Origin: Strigops habroptila
Lineage: Eukaryota > Chordata > Aves > Psittaciformes > Psittacidae
Length of the DNA: 64,000 bases
Assembly (NCBI RefSeq): GCF_004027225.2
Contig: NC_046358.1
Coordinates: forward strand, 2,019,180 to 2,083,179
Reading direction: 5' to 3'
In this document: positions 52,686-63,866 of the stretch, piece after piece
Position numbering within the stretch: position 1 is the stretch's first letter
Layout: each line of letters opens with the position of its first letter
The notes under the pieces: generated by a model
Told to the model about the DNA's origin: nothing
The model's database searches: none
What the model saw: only the letters and a program-made list of their open reading frames with translations
Program-made: the position numbers and the translations under genes

Positions 52686-55600
52686 CTGCAGGACAAGAGA
52701 GGGACCGTGAGGGTGGCACGGGGCAGGGGGACGAGGGGTGGCAGCAGGGAAGGCGGGAGCTGGATGCGTAGCACCGGGATGCGGTTGTGCTGGTGATGCC
52801 CCATCACCGTGACTTACCCAAAGCCATCATGGAATGGTTTGGGATGAAGGGAGCTTAAAGCTCATCCGGTTCCAAGCCCGGAGCAGGGACACCTTCCACT
52901 GGAGCAGGTTGCTCCAAGCCCTTCTCCAAGCATTGGACACTGCCAGGGATGGGGCAGTGTCCCACCAGAGCCAGGAGGGATGATGCTCTGCTCTGGCCTG
53001 GCAGGGGTTGGGGTGTCACATCTGCACCCAAACCCAAGGGATGGTCCCAGAGCCTCATCCAGCACCCGGTGCTGTCCCCACCCCCGGCATCACGTTGTGC
53101 ACGGAGAGGAGCAGGAATCAGCTTTATTCCAGTGGGAATTGGGTAAGCACAATGAGTGTGTCCTCCTGGCCCAGTGACACCATCAGGGACATCAAGGCTG
53201 AGAGGGGACAGTGTCCCCAGCTCCATCGGCCATGGATGGTGGAGAACGAAGCATGGGCAGACCCACCAGTGCCACCAAACCCAATATTCCCATCCCTCAT
53301 CCTCCGGGATGCCCACATGGATGAGGATCCAGCCACCGCCTGCTCCATCCCCATGGTGATGGGGACCAGAAGTTGATGGAGCAGCAAAGGGAGTACAAAG
53401 AGTTGAGTCCATCCCCTTCCCATGGGAACACGAGGACAGGAGGGCAGGGAATGGTGTGGAAGGGGAATTCCAGCGCTGGGATCCCTCCATGGAGGGGATG
53501 GCAGCGGAGCCGGGAGGAGCAGGGGCAGGAGGGAACCGGGATGCGGCGCTGGGAAGGGTCCCGATGGGAGATGTCGGCGCTGGGATGTCGGGAATGTCTG
53601 CAGGAGGGAAAGGGGAGGTGTCAGCCGCAGCTGAGAGGGAGGGGGGCGAGGGGCTGCGGCGACATGGGGAGCCAGATCCTGACCCTGAGCCCCACAGAGC
53701 CTGAGCCCCATAGACCTGAGCCCCATAGACCTGAGCTCCACAGAGCCTGAGCCCCATAGACCTGAGCCCCACAGACCTGAGCCCCACAGGCACTGAGCCC
53801 CACAGAGCCTGAGCCCCATCGACCTGAGCCCCATAGAGCCTGAGCCCCATAGACCTGAGCCCTACAGACCTGAGCCCCACAGAGCCTGATCCCCACAGGC
53901 ACTGAGCCCCACAGAGCCTGAGCCCCATAGGCCTGAGCCCCATAGACCTGACCCCCACAGAGCCTGAGCCCCACAGGCACTGAGCCCCACAGAGCCTGAG
54001 CCCCATCGACCTGAGCCCCATAGAGCCTGAGCCCCATAGACCTGAGCCCTACAGACCTGAGCCCCACAGGCACTGAGCCCCACAGAGCCTGAGCCCCATA
54101 GTCCTGAGCCCCACAGACCTGAGCCCCACAGAGCCTGAGCCCCATAGACCTGAGCCCCACAGACCTGAGCCCCACAGAGCCTGAGCCCCATAGACCTGAG
54201 CCCCACAGACCCGAGCCCCACAGAGCCTGAGCTGCACAACCCAGAGCCCCACAGACCTGAGCCCCACAGAACCCCATAAAGCCTGAGCCACGTAGAGCCT
54301 GAGCCCCACAGAGCCCCACAGATCCTGAGCCCCACAGAACCCTGAGCCCCACAGAGCCCCAGCCCCACAGATCCCCACAGACCTGAGCCCCACAGAACCC
54401 CATAAAGCCTGAGCCACGTAGAGCCTGAGCCCCACAGAGCCCCACAGATCCTGAGCCCCACAGAACCCTGAGCCCCACAGAGCCCCAGCCCCACAGATCC
54501 CCACAGACCTGAGCCCCACAGAACCCCATAAAGCCTGAGCCATGTAGAGCCTGAGCCCCACAGAGCCCCAGTCCCACAGAGCCCCACAGACCTGAGCCCC
54601 ACAGAACCCCATAGAGCCTGAGCCACATAGAGCCTGAGCCCCACAGACACACCACAATGGTGAAACCAGCCTGTTGTCCTCAAGCCCCCCATGTGGGGCT
54701 CCTCTGCCCCCCAACACTTACACACCCCAGCCCCACGGCGGGCTATTTGTTGTTCAGCCCCACAGCAAGTCCGATGACGAGGGCAACTACCCCCAGTGAG
54801 AGCATCACCACCACGGCCAAAGCCAGCACCTTCTGCAGGGGGCAGAGGGGACATGGGGCTGGTTGGCCCTTGCCCCATATGTGTGGGGCTCAGGGGCTGG
54901 TGGGGTTGGGGGCACAGAGGGACAGAGCTGCCAACCCCATGGAGCCATAAGCGGGGGGCTGGGGCCACTTGGGGGTCACTGGGGGGAGGTGGGAGGCGTT
55001 GGGGTGATCGGGGGAGCTCGGGGTCACTGGGGTACAGGGAGACACTGGGACATGGGGAGATGTGACAAAGGGGACGCTGGGGGCTATGGGGGGATATTGG
55101 GGGCTATGGGGGGACATTGGTGGCTATGGGGGGACACTGGGGGCTATGGAGGGACATGGGGGCTATGGGGGACACTGGGGGCTATGGGGGACATGGGGGG
55201 CTATGGAGGGACATGGGGGGCTATGGGGGACATTGGTGGCTATGGGGGGACACTGGGGGCTATGAAGAGACACTGGGGGCTATGGGGTGACACTGGTGGT
55301 TATGAGGGGACACTGGGGCTATGAAGGGACACTGGGGCTATGGGGGGACACTGAGGGCTATGGGGTGACATAGAGGGCTATGGGGGGACCCTGGTGGCTA
55401 TGGGGGGACCCTGGGGGCTATGAGGTGACACTGGGGCTATGGGGGGACATTGGTGGCTATGGGGGGACCCTGGGGGCTATGGGGGGATGCTAGTGGTTAT
55501 GAAGGGACACTGGGGCTATGAAGGGGACACTGGTGGCTATAGGGGGACCCTGGTGGTTATGGGGGGACACTGGTTGCTATGAGGGGACATGGAGGGCTAT

Positions 55601-58600
55601 GGGAGGACACTGGTGGCTATGGGGGGACCCTGGTGGCTATGGGGGGACATTGGTTGCTATGAAGGGACACGGGGGGCTATGAGGGGACCCTGGTGGCTAT
55701 GGGGGCGCGGGGTTCGGCCCATCTCACCCTCCTGGCCTCGCTCTGGTACTTCACGGCTTTCTTGGTGTCGGTCACGGCGCGCTCCACGAAGCCCACGGAC
55801 TGGTCCATGTTGTTCTCGATGCGGTCGATCATGGCGCCCTTTGGGGGGGGGCAGCGCCCCGGGTTAGGAACCACCACCCGCTCCCCCCCCCTCACCCCCC
55901 CCGCCGGGCCGTGACAATGGAACCTGCCTGCAGGGGGCGCTGCGCCGCGGGCACCTCCCACTGCGGGGCGCGGGGGGGGACGCGGGGCTGCGGCAGCCCC
56001 GGCGGGGGTCGGTGTGGGGGTGCCGCGTGGTTCGTGTCCCCAGGGAGACACGGGCGGCCCTGTGTGATGGTCCCTGCGCAGGGTCGTGGGCAGGCTCCTG
56101 CTCGTCCCATGCACAGATCCCTGCTTATTCCATGGACAGATCCCAGCTCATCCCACGGACAGATCCCTGATTGTCCCATGGACAGATCCCAGCTCATCCC
56201 GTGGACAAATCCCTGATTGTCCCATGGACAGATCCCAGCTCATCCCATGGACAGATCCCTGCTCTTCCCATGGACAGATCCCTGCTCTTCCCTTGGACAG
56301 ATCCCTGCTTATTCCATGGACAGATCCCTGATTGTCCCATGGACAGATCCCTGCTCTTCCCTTGGACAGATCCCTGCTTATTCCATGGACAGATCCCTGA
56401 TTGTCCCATGGACAGATCCCTGCTCATCCCATGGACAGATCCCTGCTCTTCCCTTGGACAGATCCCTGCTTATTCCATGGACAGATCCCTGCTCTTCCCT
56501 TGGACAGATCTCTGCTTATTCCATGGACAGATCCCAGCTCTTCCCTTGGAAAGATCCCTGCTTATTCCATGGACAGATCCCAGCTCATCCTATGGACATA
56601 TCCCTGATTGCCCCATAGACAGATCCCTGATTGTCCCATGGACAGATCTCTGATTGCCTCATGGTCAGATCCCAGCTCATCCCTTGGACAAATCCCTGCT
56701 CTTCCCACGCACAGGCCCCAGATCATCCCATGCGCACATCTCTCTTTATCTCCATGCATAGGTCCCTGCTTATCCCATGGACAGATCCCTGCTCGTCCCA
56801 TGGACATATTCCAGCTCATCCCTTGGACAAATCCCTGCTCATCCCATGGACAGATCCCTGCTCATCCCATGGACAGATCCCTGCTCGTCCCATGGACATA
56901 TTCCAGCTCATCCCTTGGACAAATCCCTGCTCATCCCATGGACAGACCCCTGCTCATCCCATGGACAGATCCTTGCTCTTCTCATGGACAGATCCCCGCT
57001 CATTCCATGGACAAATCCCTGCTTATCCCATGCCCAGATCCCAGCTCATCCCATGCACACATCTCTATCTCCATGCATAGATCCCTGCTTATCCCATGAA
57101 CAGATCCCTGCTTGTACCTGGTCATCCCATGCACAGATCCCTCCTTATCTCCATGCACAGATCCCTGTTCATCCCTGTGAAGCCTCATGCACAGATCCCT
57201 GCTTGTCCCCACACATCCCTGTACTGAGATCTGTGCACGGGTGCCTGCTTATCCCCGTGCACAGATCCCTGATTGTCCCGTGCACAGATCCCTGATTGTC
57301 CCATGCCCAGATCCCAGCTCATCCTGTACCCAGATCCCTGCTCATCCCGTGCTCAGATCCCTCCTTATCTCCATGCACAGATCCCTGCTTATCCCATGCA
57401 CAAATCCCTCTCATTCCTGCTCATCGCATGCACAGATCCCAGCTCATTCCTGCTCATCCCATGCAGATCCCAGCTTATCCCTGTTCATCCCCATGCATCC
57501 CACTCACAGACCCATGCCCAGATCCCAGCTCATCCCATGCCCAGATTCCAGCTCATCCCATGCTCAGGTCCCTGCTCGTCCCATGCACAGATCCCTCCTT
57601 ATCTCCATACACATCCCTGCTCATCCCTATGCAGCCCATGCCGGAATCCCTGCTCATCCCCATGCATCCCCGCGCACAGACCCACGCACAGATTCCTACT
57701 CATCCCTTTGCACAGATCCCTGCTCATCCCATGCAGCCCATGAGCACATCCCTGTTGATCCCGTGCATCCCTGTGCTCAGATCCAAGCACAGGATCTGCT
57801 CATCCCCACGCACAGACCTTCGATTGTCCCACGCAGCCTTATCCTCATATCCCTGCTCATCCCACGCCCAGATCCCGGCTCGGATCCCGGCATTCCCGGC
57901 TCCTCCCTCACCTGGTTCTCCACCAGCATGGCGATGTCCACGAACATGTCGTGCAGCTCCTTGATGCTGCTCTCCAGGCGCACGATGTCCTTGTGCCGCC
58001 CCTCGATCTCGCTCAGCGCCTGCTTCGACATCTGCGAGTCCATGATCTGGGGGGGGACCGTGGGTGTCAGCGGTGGTTGGGGGGCACCCCCCGGTGTGGG
58101 TCCCCCCCCATCCCGGTGTGGGGCTCACCCCTGCGGTGAAGATGGACGGGTTCCCGCTCTCCAGCATCTCCTCCAGCTCCTCGTCCGTCGTGTTCTTACC
58201 GGCTGCAGCACATGGAAAGGAGGGGGGATAAGCCCCGCCCACCCCGGGAAGGGGGCGGAGTCTCTGGGGTGGCCCCGCCCACCTTATGAATGGGCGGGGT
58301 CTGGAGAGACAAGCTCCACCCGCTTAGTGAATGGGATCGGTGTGACCTGGCCCCGCCTGCTTTGGGAAGGGGGCGTGGCCTAAAGGGCCAAAGGGATTGG
58401 CTCTCTAAGGGCTGGCTCCTCCCACTGTCCCAAAGGGGCGGGGGCTATGGGTTTGGCTCCTCCCACTGTCCTGGGGGGTGTCTATGGGGTCTGTGGGGTC
58501 TCTGAGGACTGTGAGGTCTATGGGGTCTATGGGGTCTATGGTGTCTATGAGGTCTCTGGGGTCTATGGTGTCTATGGGGTCTATGAGGTGTATGGGGTCT

Positions 58601-61600
58601 CTGGGGTCTGTGGGGTCTCCGGGGTCTGTGGGGTCTCCGGGGTCTATGGGGTCTCTGAGGTCTCTGGGGTTTCTGGGGTCTATGAGGTCTATGGAGTCTC
58701 TGGGGTCTATGGGGTGCATGGGGTCTATGTGGTCTATGAGGTCTCTGGGGTCTCTGGGGTCTATGAGGTCTATGGTGTCTATGGGGTCTATGAGGTCTAT
58801 GGGGTCTGTGGGGTCTCTGGGGTTTATGAGGTCTCTGGGGTTTCTGGGGTCTCTGGGGGGTGACGCACTGATCTCGAGCTGCCGCTGGATCCGGCCCTTG
58901 CTGCGCTCCCGGAAATCCACCTGCGCCTCATTGTACTTGGTCATCACGTCCACGAACTTGCGGGACAGCACCGAGTGCTGCGGGGACAGGGACATGGGGA
59001 CATGGTGTATCCATGGGGACAGCACCGAGTGCTGCGGGGACAGGGACATGGGGACATGGGGACATGGACATGGGGATATGTGGACACCCAGGCATGGCAT
59101 GTCCCAGGTCCCTGGGGGACAGCACCAAGTGCTATGGAAAGGGACATGGGGACACCTGGGTGTGGTGTGTCCATGGGGGACAGCATCGAGTGTTGGGATA
59201 GGGACATGGGGACACTCGGGTATGGCATGTCCCAGCCCCAGGGGACAGCAGCAAGTGCTGGGGACAGGGACATGAGGACACCCTGAACGTGGCATGTCCC
59301 TTGCCCTTGGGCACAGCACCGAGTGCTGGGGATGGGACAAGGACATGGGGATATGGGCATGGGGACAGGAACATGGGGACACTCGGGTATGGCATGTCCC
59401 AGCCCCAGGGTACAGCACCAAGTGCTGTGGAGAGTATAGAGACATAAGGACATGGGCATGGGGACAGGGACATGAAGACATGGGGACATGGGGAAGGGGA
59501 CACCTGGGTATGGCACCTTCCAGCCCCAGGAGATAGGACCCAGTGCTGGGGACAGGACAGGGACATGGAGACAGGGACATGGGGACACAGACAACAACAT
59601 GGACATGGGGCTGGGGACACCCTGGGTATGGTGTGTCCCAACCCTGAGGACAGGACCCCTGTGCTGGGGACAGGGACATGGGGATGGGGACATCCTGGGC
59701 ATGGCACCTCCCTAGTCTTTAGGGGACAGGACCCCAGCGATGGGAACAGGGACATGGGGTAGCCTGGTCATGGCATATCCCTATGGGCTATTTTCCCAGG
59801 GGATATGGCCAAGGACAGTGACATGGGGCTGGGGACACCCCAGTCACGGTGTGTCCCCAGCCCCAGGGGACAGGGCAGGACGAAGTGGTGGGGCTGGGGC
59901 TGGGGAAATGACATCCATGGGGGAGAGGCCAGAGTGTTGGGGACGTGGGGGACATGTCTGCTGGGGACAGGCAGGGCAGAGGGACATGAAGCTTGGGAGC
60001 ACCCAGGCATGGTGTATCTGGAACAGGGGACAGAGACGGGGGTCCTGGGGATAATGGGACATGCCACATCCCCATCCCAATGGGGACAGGGTGCTCAGGA
60101 CACTGGGTGCTGGTTGGGGACAACCCAGTGGGGACCGGAGCTCACCTGGGACTTGCGTATCCGCAGGTCAGCAGAGGAACGTGCCTCATCCTGCTCAATG
60201 TTCCGCTCCATACCTGGGGGGAGCAGGACCCCAGCCCGTCAGGGACCTTCCCCACGGCCATGGGGTGCCCATGGGGACATGGGGACAGCAATGGGGACGG
60301 TCACTCACTCTTCAGCTTGTTGCGGACGCTGTTGGCCATTTTCTTGATCTCTGCTGTCAATTGCTCCAGGTCATCTTTGGTCTCTGCAGGAGGAACCGCA
60401 GTGGGAATGGGAATGGGAATGGGATGGGGACATATGGTGCTGTTGGGACACACGTGGCCACCACACTCACTCTGCTCGGGGATGGGCGCTGACAGGATGA
60501 TGCTGTAGAGCTTCTTGGCCTCCTCCACGTTCTCCGAGATCTTGTCGATGTTCTGCCGGGTCTCCTCGATCTAAAGCCCAAGAGGATGAGGAGGGGCGAG
60601 GGGACAGCCCCGTGTCCCTTGTCCCCATCCCCATGTCCCCGCGTCCCACTCACCTCTGAGAAGAACTCGTCCATGAACGCCGTGTTGTCCACAGCGATCT
60701 CCAGCTCCTCCGTGTCATCGTCCGCGTCCTGCTTCTATGGGGTGCAATGGGGCAGACTTAGGGGTGACACCCCCGATGGTGACAGCAGCCCCATGGGGAT
60801 GTGGTGACAGTCACCCCATGGGGACATGGTGGCAGGGTCAGGGAGGGACATGGTGGAGGTGGTGGCCTGGGGACAGGGGACATCTACAAAGGAGGGGGGA
60901 CATTGCGCTCCCGTCACATCTGGCTGCGCACAGCTGGGAATTAAGGGATTGCAGGGCGGGGATGGCGGATGGGGACAGAGATGGGGATGGGGAAGGGGAC
61001 ATGGGACAGGGTCCTCCACCCCAGACCCTCACCCCCCCATTGGGGCTCAATGGGGGACCCAAAGGTGCTGTCACCCATCACCCCGGTGTCACGCCTGCTC
61101 CTGTCTCCTGTCTCTTCCATGTCTTTGGGTGCCAACCCCAACCCTTCCACACCCCCTCTGCCCCCCACCCCCAGCACCTTTGGGTGCCCATCCCCGTGGT
61201 GGGGGCCAAGCCCCATGTGGGGACCCCCAAACCCCCCCTTGCTCCCGATGGAGTAAAAATAACCCTAATCCCTTGTCTCCCTTCTCAAGGCTTTATCCGC
61301 TGGCTCCATAATCCCGGCTAAATCCCTGCCAAGCCTCCCTGCCCCGGCTGCTGCCCCACACCGCGGCCTGGGGGGCAGCTTGGGGGGCTGCGGGGCCCCC
61401 TATATGTAGGGGGGGAGGCTCTATGTGGGGTGAAGGGGGCCCTGCAATAGGGCGGGTAATGGGAGGAGGAAGTGGTGGTGGTGGTGGCGGGAGAGGGGTG
61501 AGATGTGGGGTGCAGGATGGGGCACCCCATATCCATTCCCTGCCCCATCCACCCCATGGGATGGATCCCCCCCACTTCCAGCCCCACACAGTGGGGTGGG

Positions 61601-62211
61601 GGTGTCCCCATTGCACCCCATAGCACGGTGGGATCAATGTTTATATGGGGGGTTGGTGACCCCCCAATATACCCTCTTCAACCCTATATGGCACAGAGGG
61701 GTGACCCCAAAGTCCCTTCCACCCAACAGCCCCATTGATGTGGGGCTGGTTCTCATGTGTCCCCCCCATCCCCATGGTGCCCACATCGAATAAGGGGGGT
61801 CTCAGGGTCCCCCCATCCCCATAACACCCCAAAACACCACGGGATGAGGTCTTGGTGACCTCCATCCCTATGATGTCCCATCCACCATGAACATGGGTCT
61901 CAGGACCCCCCCTCATCCTTATGGTCCCCCCCATCCATCTTGGGGGAGTTCAAGGTCCCCCCATCCCCATAACACCCCAAAACACCATGGGATGGGGTCT
62001 TGGTGACATCCATCCCTATGATAGCCCCATCTACCACAAACACAGATCTCAGGACCCCCCATCCCCACGACACCCCAATACACACTGGCATGGGGGCTCC
62101 ATCCCCCCCCCACCCCATGACGTCCCCATCCACCACTGACCCCCCCAAACCCTGCGTTATCCCGGGGTGTCCCCATCTCACCGCCTTGAGCTGCTCCAGC
62201 CGGTCCTTCAT
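52608..62211 (-). CDS. STX3: STX3, syntaxin 3, plasma-membrane t-SNARE
   Basis: Nine shared exons on the minus strand: 62182-62211, 60654-60734, 60471-60570, 60309-60383, 60146-60213, 58869-58977, 58129-58202, 57912-58046 and 55728-55838. They join either of two phase-0 terminal exons, 54743-54832 (290 aa) or 52608-52685 (286 aa). The Habc domain ([47 protein letters not shown]) is followed by a linker ([20 protein letters not shown]), the SNARE motif (about 190-250; [36 protein letters not shown]) and a C-terminal anchor. The start [10 protein letters not shown] is the mammalian one. Syntaxin 3 drives apical exocytosis in epithelia and release at ribbon synapses (known). The penultimate exon resembles the mammalian retinal STX3B version. 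Most introns consist of minisatellites. Confidence 0.97.
52826..52975 (-). mobile_element. CR1 3' fragment between the two STX3 terminal exons
   Basis: ATCATGGAATGGTTTGGGAT, then GGACACCTTCCACTGGAGCA; about 150 bp. Confidence 0.8.
53123..53128 (-). terminator. Proximal STX3 poly(A) signal, serving the KVLALAVVV exon
   Basis: AATAAA on the minus strand, about 1.6 kb beyond the stop of the proximal terminal exon. Confidence 0.65.
53690..54650. repeat. Minisatellite (CCTGAGCCCCATAGA, CTGAGCCCCACAGAG) in the proximal STX3 3' UTR
   Basis: About 960 bp of 13-16 bp units with longer higher-order repeats (near 54275, 54395 and 54515, about 120 bp apart). It follows the proximal terminal exon. Long Gly/Leu/Ser-rich open frames on the minus strand are shadows. 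Confidence 0.93.
54743..54832 (-). CDS. STX3: STX3 alternative terminal exon, proximal (STX3A-like anchor)
   Basis: After a CTGCAG acceptor it encodes [20 protein letters not shown] plus GLAVGLNNK and a stop, close in pattern to the human STX3A anchor ending LGILALIIGLSVGLN. Confidence 0.92.
   Translation of the reverse strand, partial: KVLALAVVVMLSLGVVALVIGLAVGLNNK
54960..55715. repeat. Minisatellite (GGGGACACTGGGGGCTATG, 19-bp unit), STX3 intron 9
   Basis: About 40 units of GGGGACACTGG(T/G)GGCTATG, with G-runs on the plus strand. Confidence 0.93.
56095..57890. repeat. Minisatellite (ATCCCATGGACAGATCCCTGC), STX3 intron 8
   Basis: About 1.8 kb of 23-24 bp units of GACAGATCCCTGCTCATCCC type. 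It is most regular at 56150-57000 and diverges toward 57900. Long open frames (up to about 400 codons on the plus strand) are shadows. Confidence 0.93.
58480..58860. repeat. Minisatellite (TCTATGGGGTCTCTGGGG, 9-bp core), STX3 intron 6
   Basis: Units of GGTCTATGG, GGTCTCTGG and GGTCTGTGG, ending nine bases before exon 6. Confidence 0.93.
58985..60110. repeat. Degenerate minisatellite (GGGGACATGGGGACA, CAGCACCGAGTGCTGGGGAC), STX3 intron 5
   Basis: About 1.1 kb of irregular 6-60 bp units rich in GGGACAGGGACATGGGGACA. Some units copy the CACCGAGTGCTG that forms the start of exon 6, so part of the array arose from the exon boundary. Confidence 0.85.
61735..62150. repeat. Three tandem copies of a unit of about 125 bp, STX3 intron 1
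   Basis: Blocks with CCCCCATCCCCATAACACCC, GGGATGGGGTCTTGGTGACA and CATCCCTATGATGTCCCATC recur near 61810, 61950 and 62065. The rest of intron 1 (60735-61735) holds nothing I can assign. Confidence 0.75.
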
Positions 62212-62559
62212 GGTGCCCCCGGGGGCTGGTGGGGTGCAGGGGGGGGTCCCCCCGTGTCCTCACCCACCGCAGGGATGGTGGATGCCCCCCCTCAAGCCTC
62301 CTCCATCAGGAGCGGGTCGTGGCGGTGGCCCCGTCCCCGCGTCCCCGAGCCCGGGGCTGGTCCCTTCGCTAATCCCCGCTGACGGGCGCAGGGAAGGAGC
62401 CGAGGGGAGGGACGAGGTGGAGCCACCCTTCACCTGGGGCACCCCCGGGCACGTTAAAGGTGGCGGATGTGGGGTGGCCCCGGTGTGGGGCGGGGGTGAG
62501 GAAGTTGGTCCCCATCGGGGTGAGGACGTGGCACCCCCTGGTGTGGGTGGCTGCGGGGG

Positions 62560-63555
62560 GGAGCAGATGAAGGGGGATACGGGAATGGGCAGGGGACAGG
62601 GTTGGGGATGGGACACATCTGGAGGCACAGCTGGGGATAGGAGATGTGGCTGGGGGACATGGGTAGGGGTAGGGGACAAGGGACGTGGCTGGGGACAGGG
62701 GACATGGATAGGGACAGGGGACATGGATAGGGACAGGGGACATGTCTGGGGGACATGGCTATGGGTCGGGGACAGGGGACAGGGGTGGGGACATGGCTGG
62801 GGACAGGGGACATGGTTAGGGATAAGGGACATGTCTGGGGGACATGGCTATGGAGAGGGGACAGGGGACACGAATAGGGACAGGGGACACGGATAGGGAC
62901 AGGGGACACGGATAGGGATAGGGGGCAGTTGGGGGACCTGGTTGTGGATAGGGGACACAATAAGGGGCATGACTGGGAACAGGGACACGGCTGGGGACAA
63001 GGGACATGGATAGGGATAGGGGACATGTCTGGGGGACGTGGCTATGGATAGGGGTCACAGCTGGGGGACACGGCTGGAGACACATCTGGGGATAGGAGAC
63101 ATGGCCGGGGGACATGGATAAGGATAGGGGACATGGCTGGGGACATGGTTATGGATAGGGGTCACAGCGGGGCAACACAGCTGGGAATAGGGGACGCATC
63201 TGAAGACACAGCTGGGGACAGGCGACATGGCTGGGGACAGGGGACATAAGTGGGGGGCACGAATAGGGGACATGCTTGGGGGATGGGGCTGGGGAGAGGG
63301 GACATGGCTGAGGGACATGGCTGTCTGTCACATCTGGGGGACACATCTGGGGACAAGTATATCTGGGGACAAGGGTCACATATGGGGGCACATCTGGGTC
63401 AAAAATGACATCTGGGGACACATCTGGGGTCAGGGGTCACATCTGGGGAGGACACATCTGGGGGGACAAGAATCACATCTGGGGACACATCTGGGAACAA
63501 GGGATTACATCTGGGGACAAGGGGTCACATCTGGGGGTGACACGTCCATGGACAG
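62560..63555. repeat. Minisatellite (GGGGACATGGCTGGGGGACA), between STX3 and PATL1
   Basis: About 1 kb of 12-30 bp units with GGGGACAGGGGACATGGATA and ACATCTGGGGACAAGGG. It occupies most of the intergenic space between the divergent STX3 and PATL1 starts. Confidence 0.92.
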
Positions 63556-63664
63556 GCGGGGAGACACCCGCGCATAGGGAACGCAGCCAGGGCCGGCCCC
63601 GGGAGCGGACCCGCTCCATAAAGGGTGCACGTCCCCTTTAAGAGCAGCGGCGCCTTTAATCCCG

Positions 63665-63790
63665 ATAAGGAGGCGTGTCCTCCCCAAGCCACGCCCCCTT
63701 TTCCCGCGCCCTGCCGCCGCGCATGCGCACACCCCCACCCCTCCCCTACCCCGCCCCGGAGTGCCGCGGGTGACGTCATGCGGCTGCGCC
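63665..63790 (+). promoter_or_regulatory. CpG-island promoter with NRF1-like site and CRE
   Basis: CGCGCATGCGCAC near 63718-63730 matches an NRF1 palindrome, CCACGCCCCC near 63689 and CCCGCCCCGG near 63750 are SP/KLF-like boxes, and TGACGTCA (63771-63778) is a full CRE. They lie 75-190 bp before the ATG at 63852. Confidence 0.65.
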
Positions 63791-63851
63791 CGCGCCTGCG
63801 CGGCGGGGGCCCAAGGGCCGGAGCGGGCGGGGGGCGCCGCCGCCGGCGCCA

Positions 63852-63866
63852 TGTTCCGGTACCAGG
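63852..63866 (+). CDS. PATL1: First coding exon of PATL1 (partial gene), decapping-associated protein
   Basis: A Kozak-like GGCGCC precedes ATG, and the five codons MFRYQ are followed at once by a GTGAGC donor. Human PATL1 starts MFRYESLEDC, so this fits a 15-nt first coding exon, and PATL1 is the neighbour of STX3 in human. The full-length protein bridges Lsm1-7, DDX6 and decapping factors in P-bodies (known). Only the start is in this window; the call rests on five residues plus synteny. Confidence 0.65.

Noticed and set aside
53621-54968. Minus-strand frames of 340-370 codons with [13 protein letters not shown] repeats
   Set aside because: Products of the minisatellite following the STX3 proximal terminal exon.
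56171-58383. Plus-strand frames of 150-400 codons with [13 protein letters not shown] repeats
   Set aside because: Shadows of the STX3 intron 8 minisatellite.
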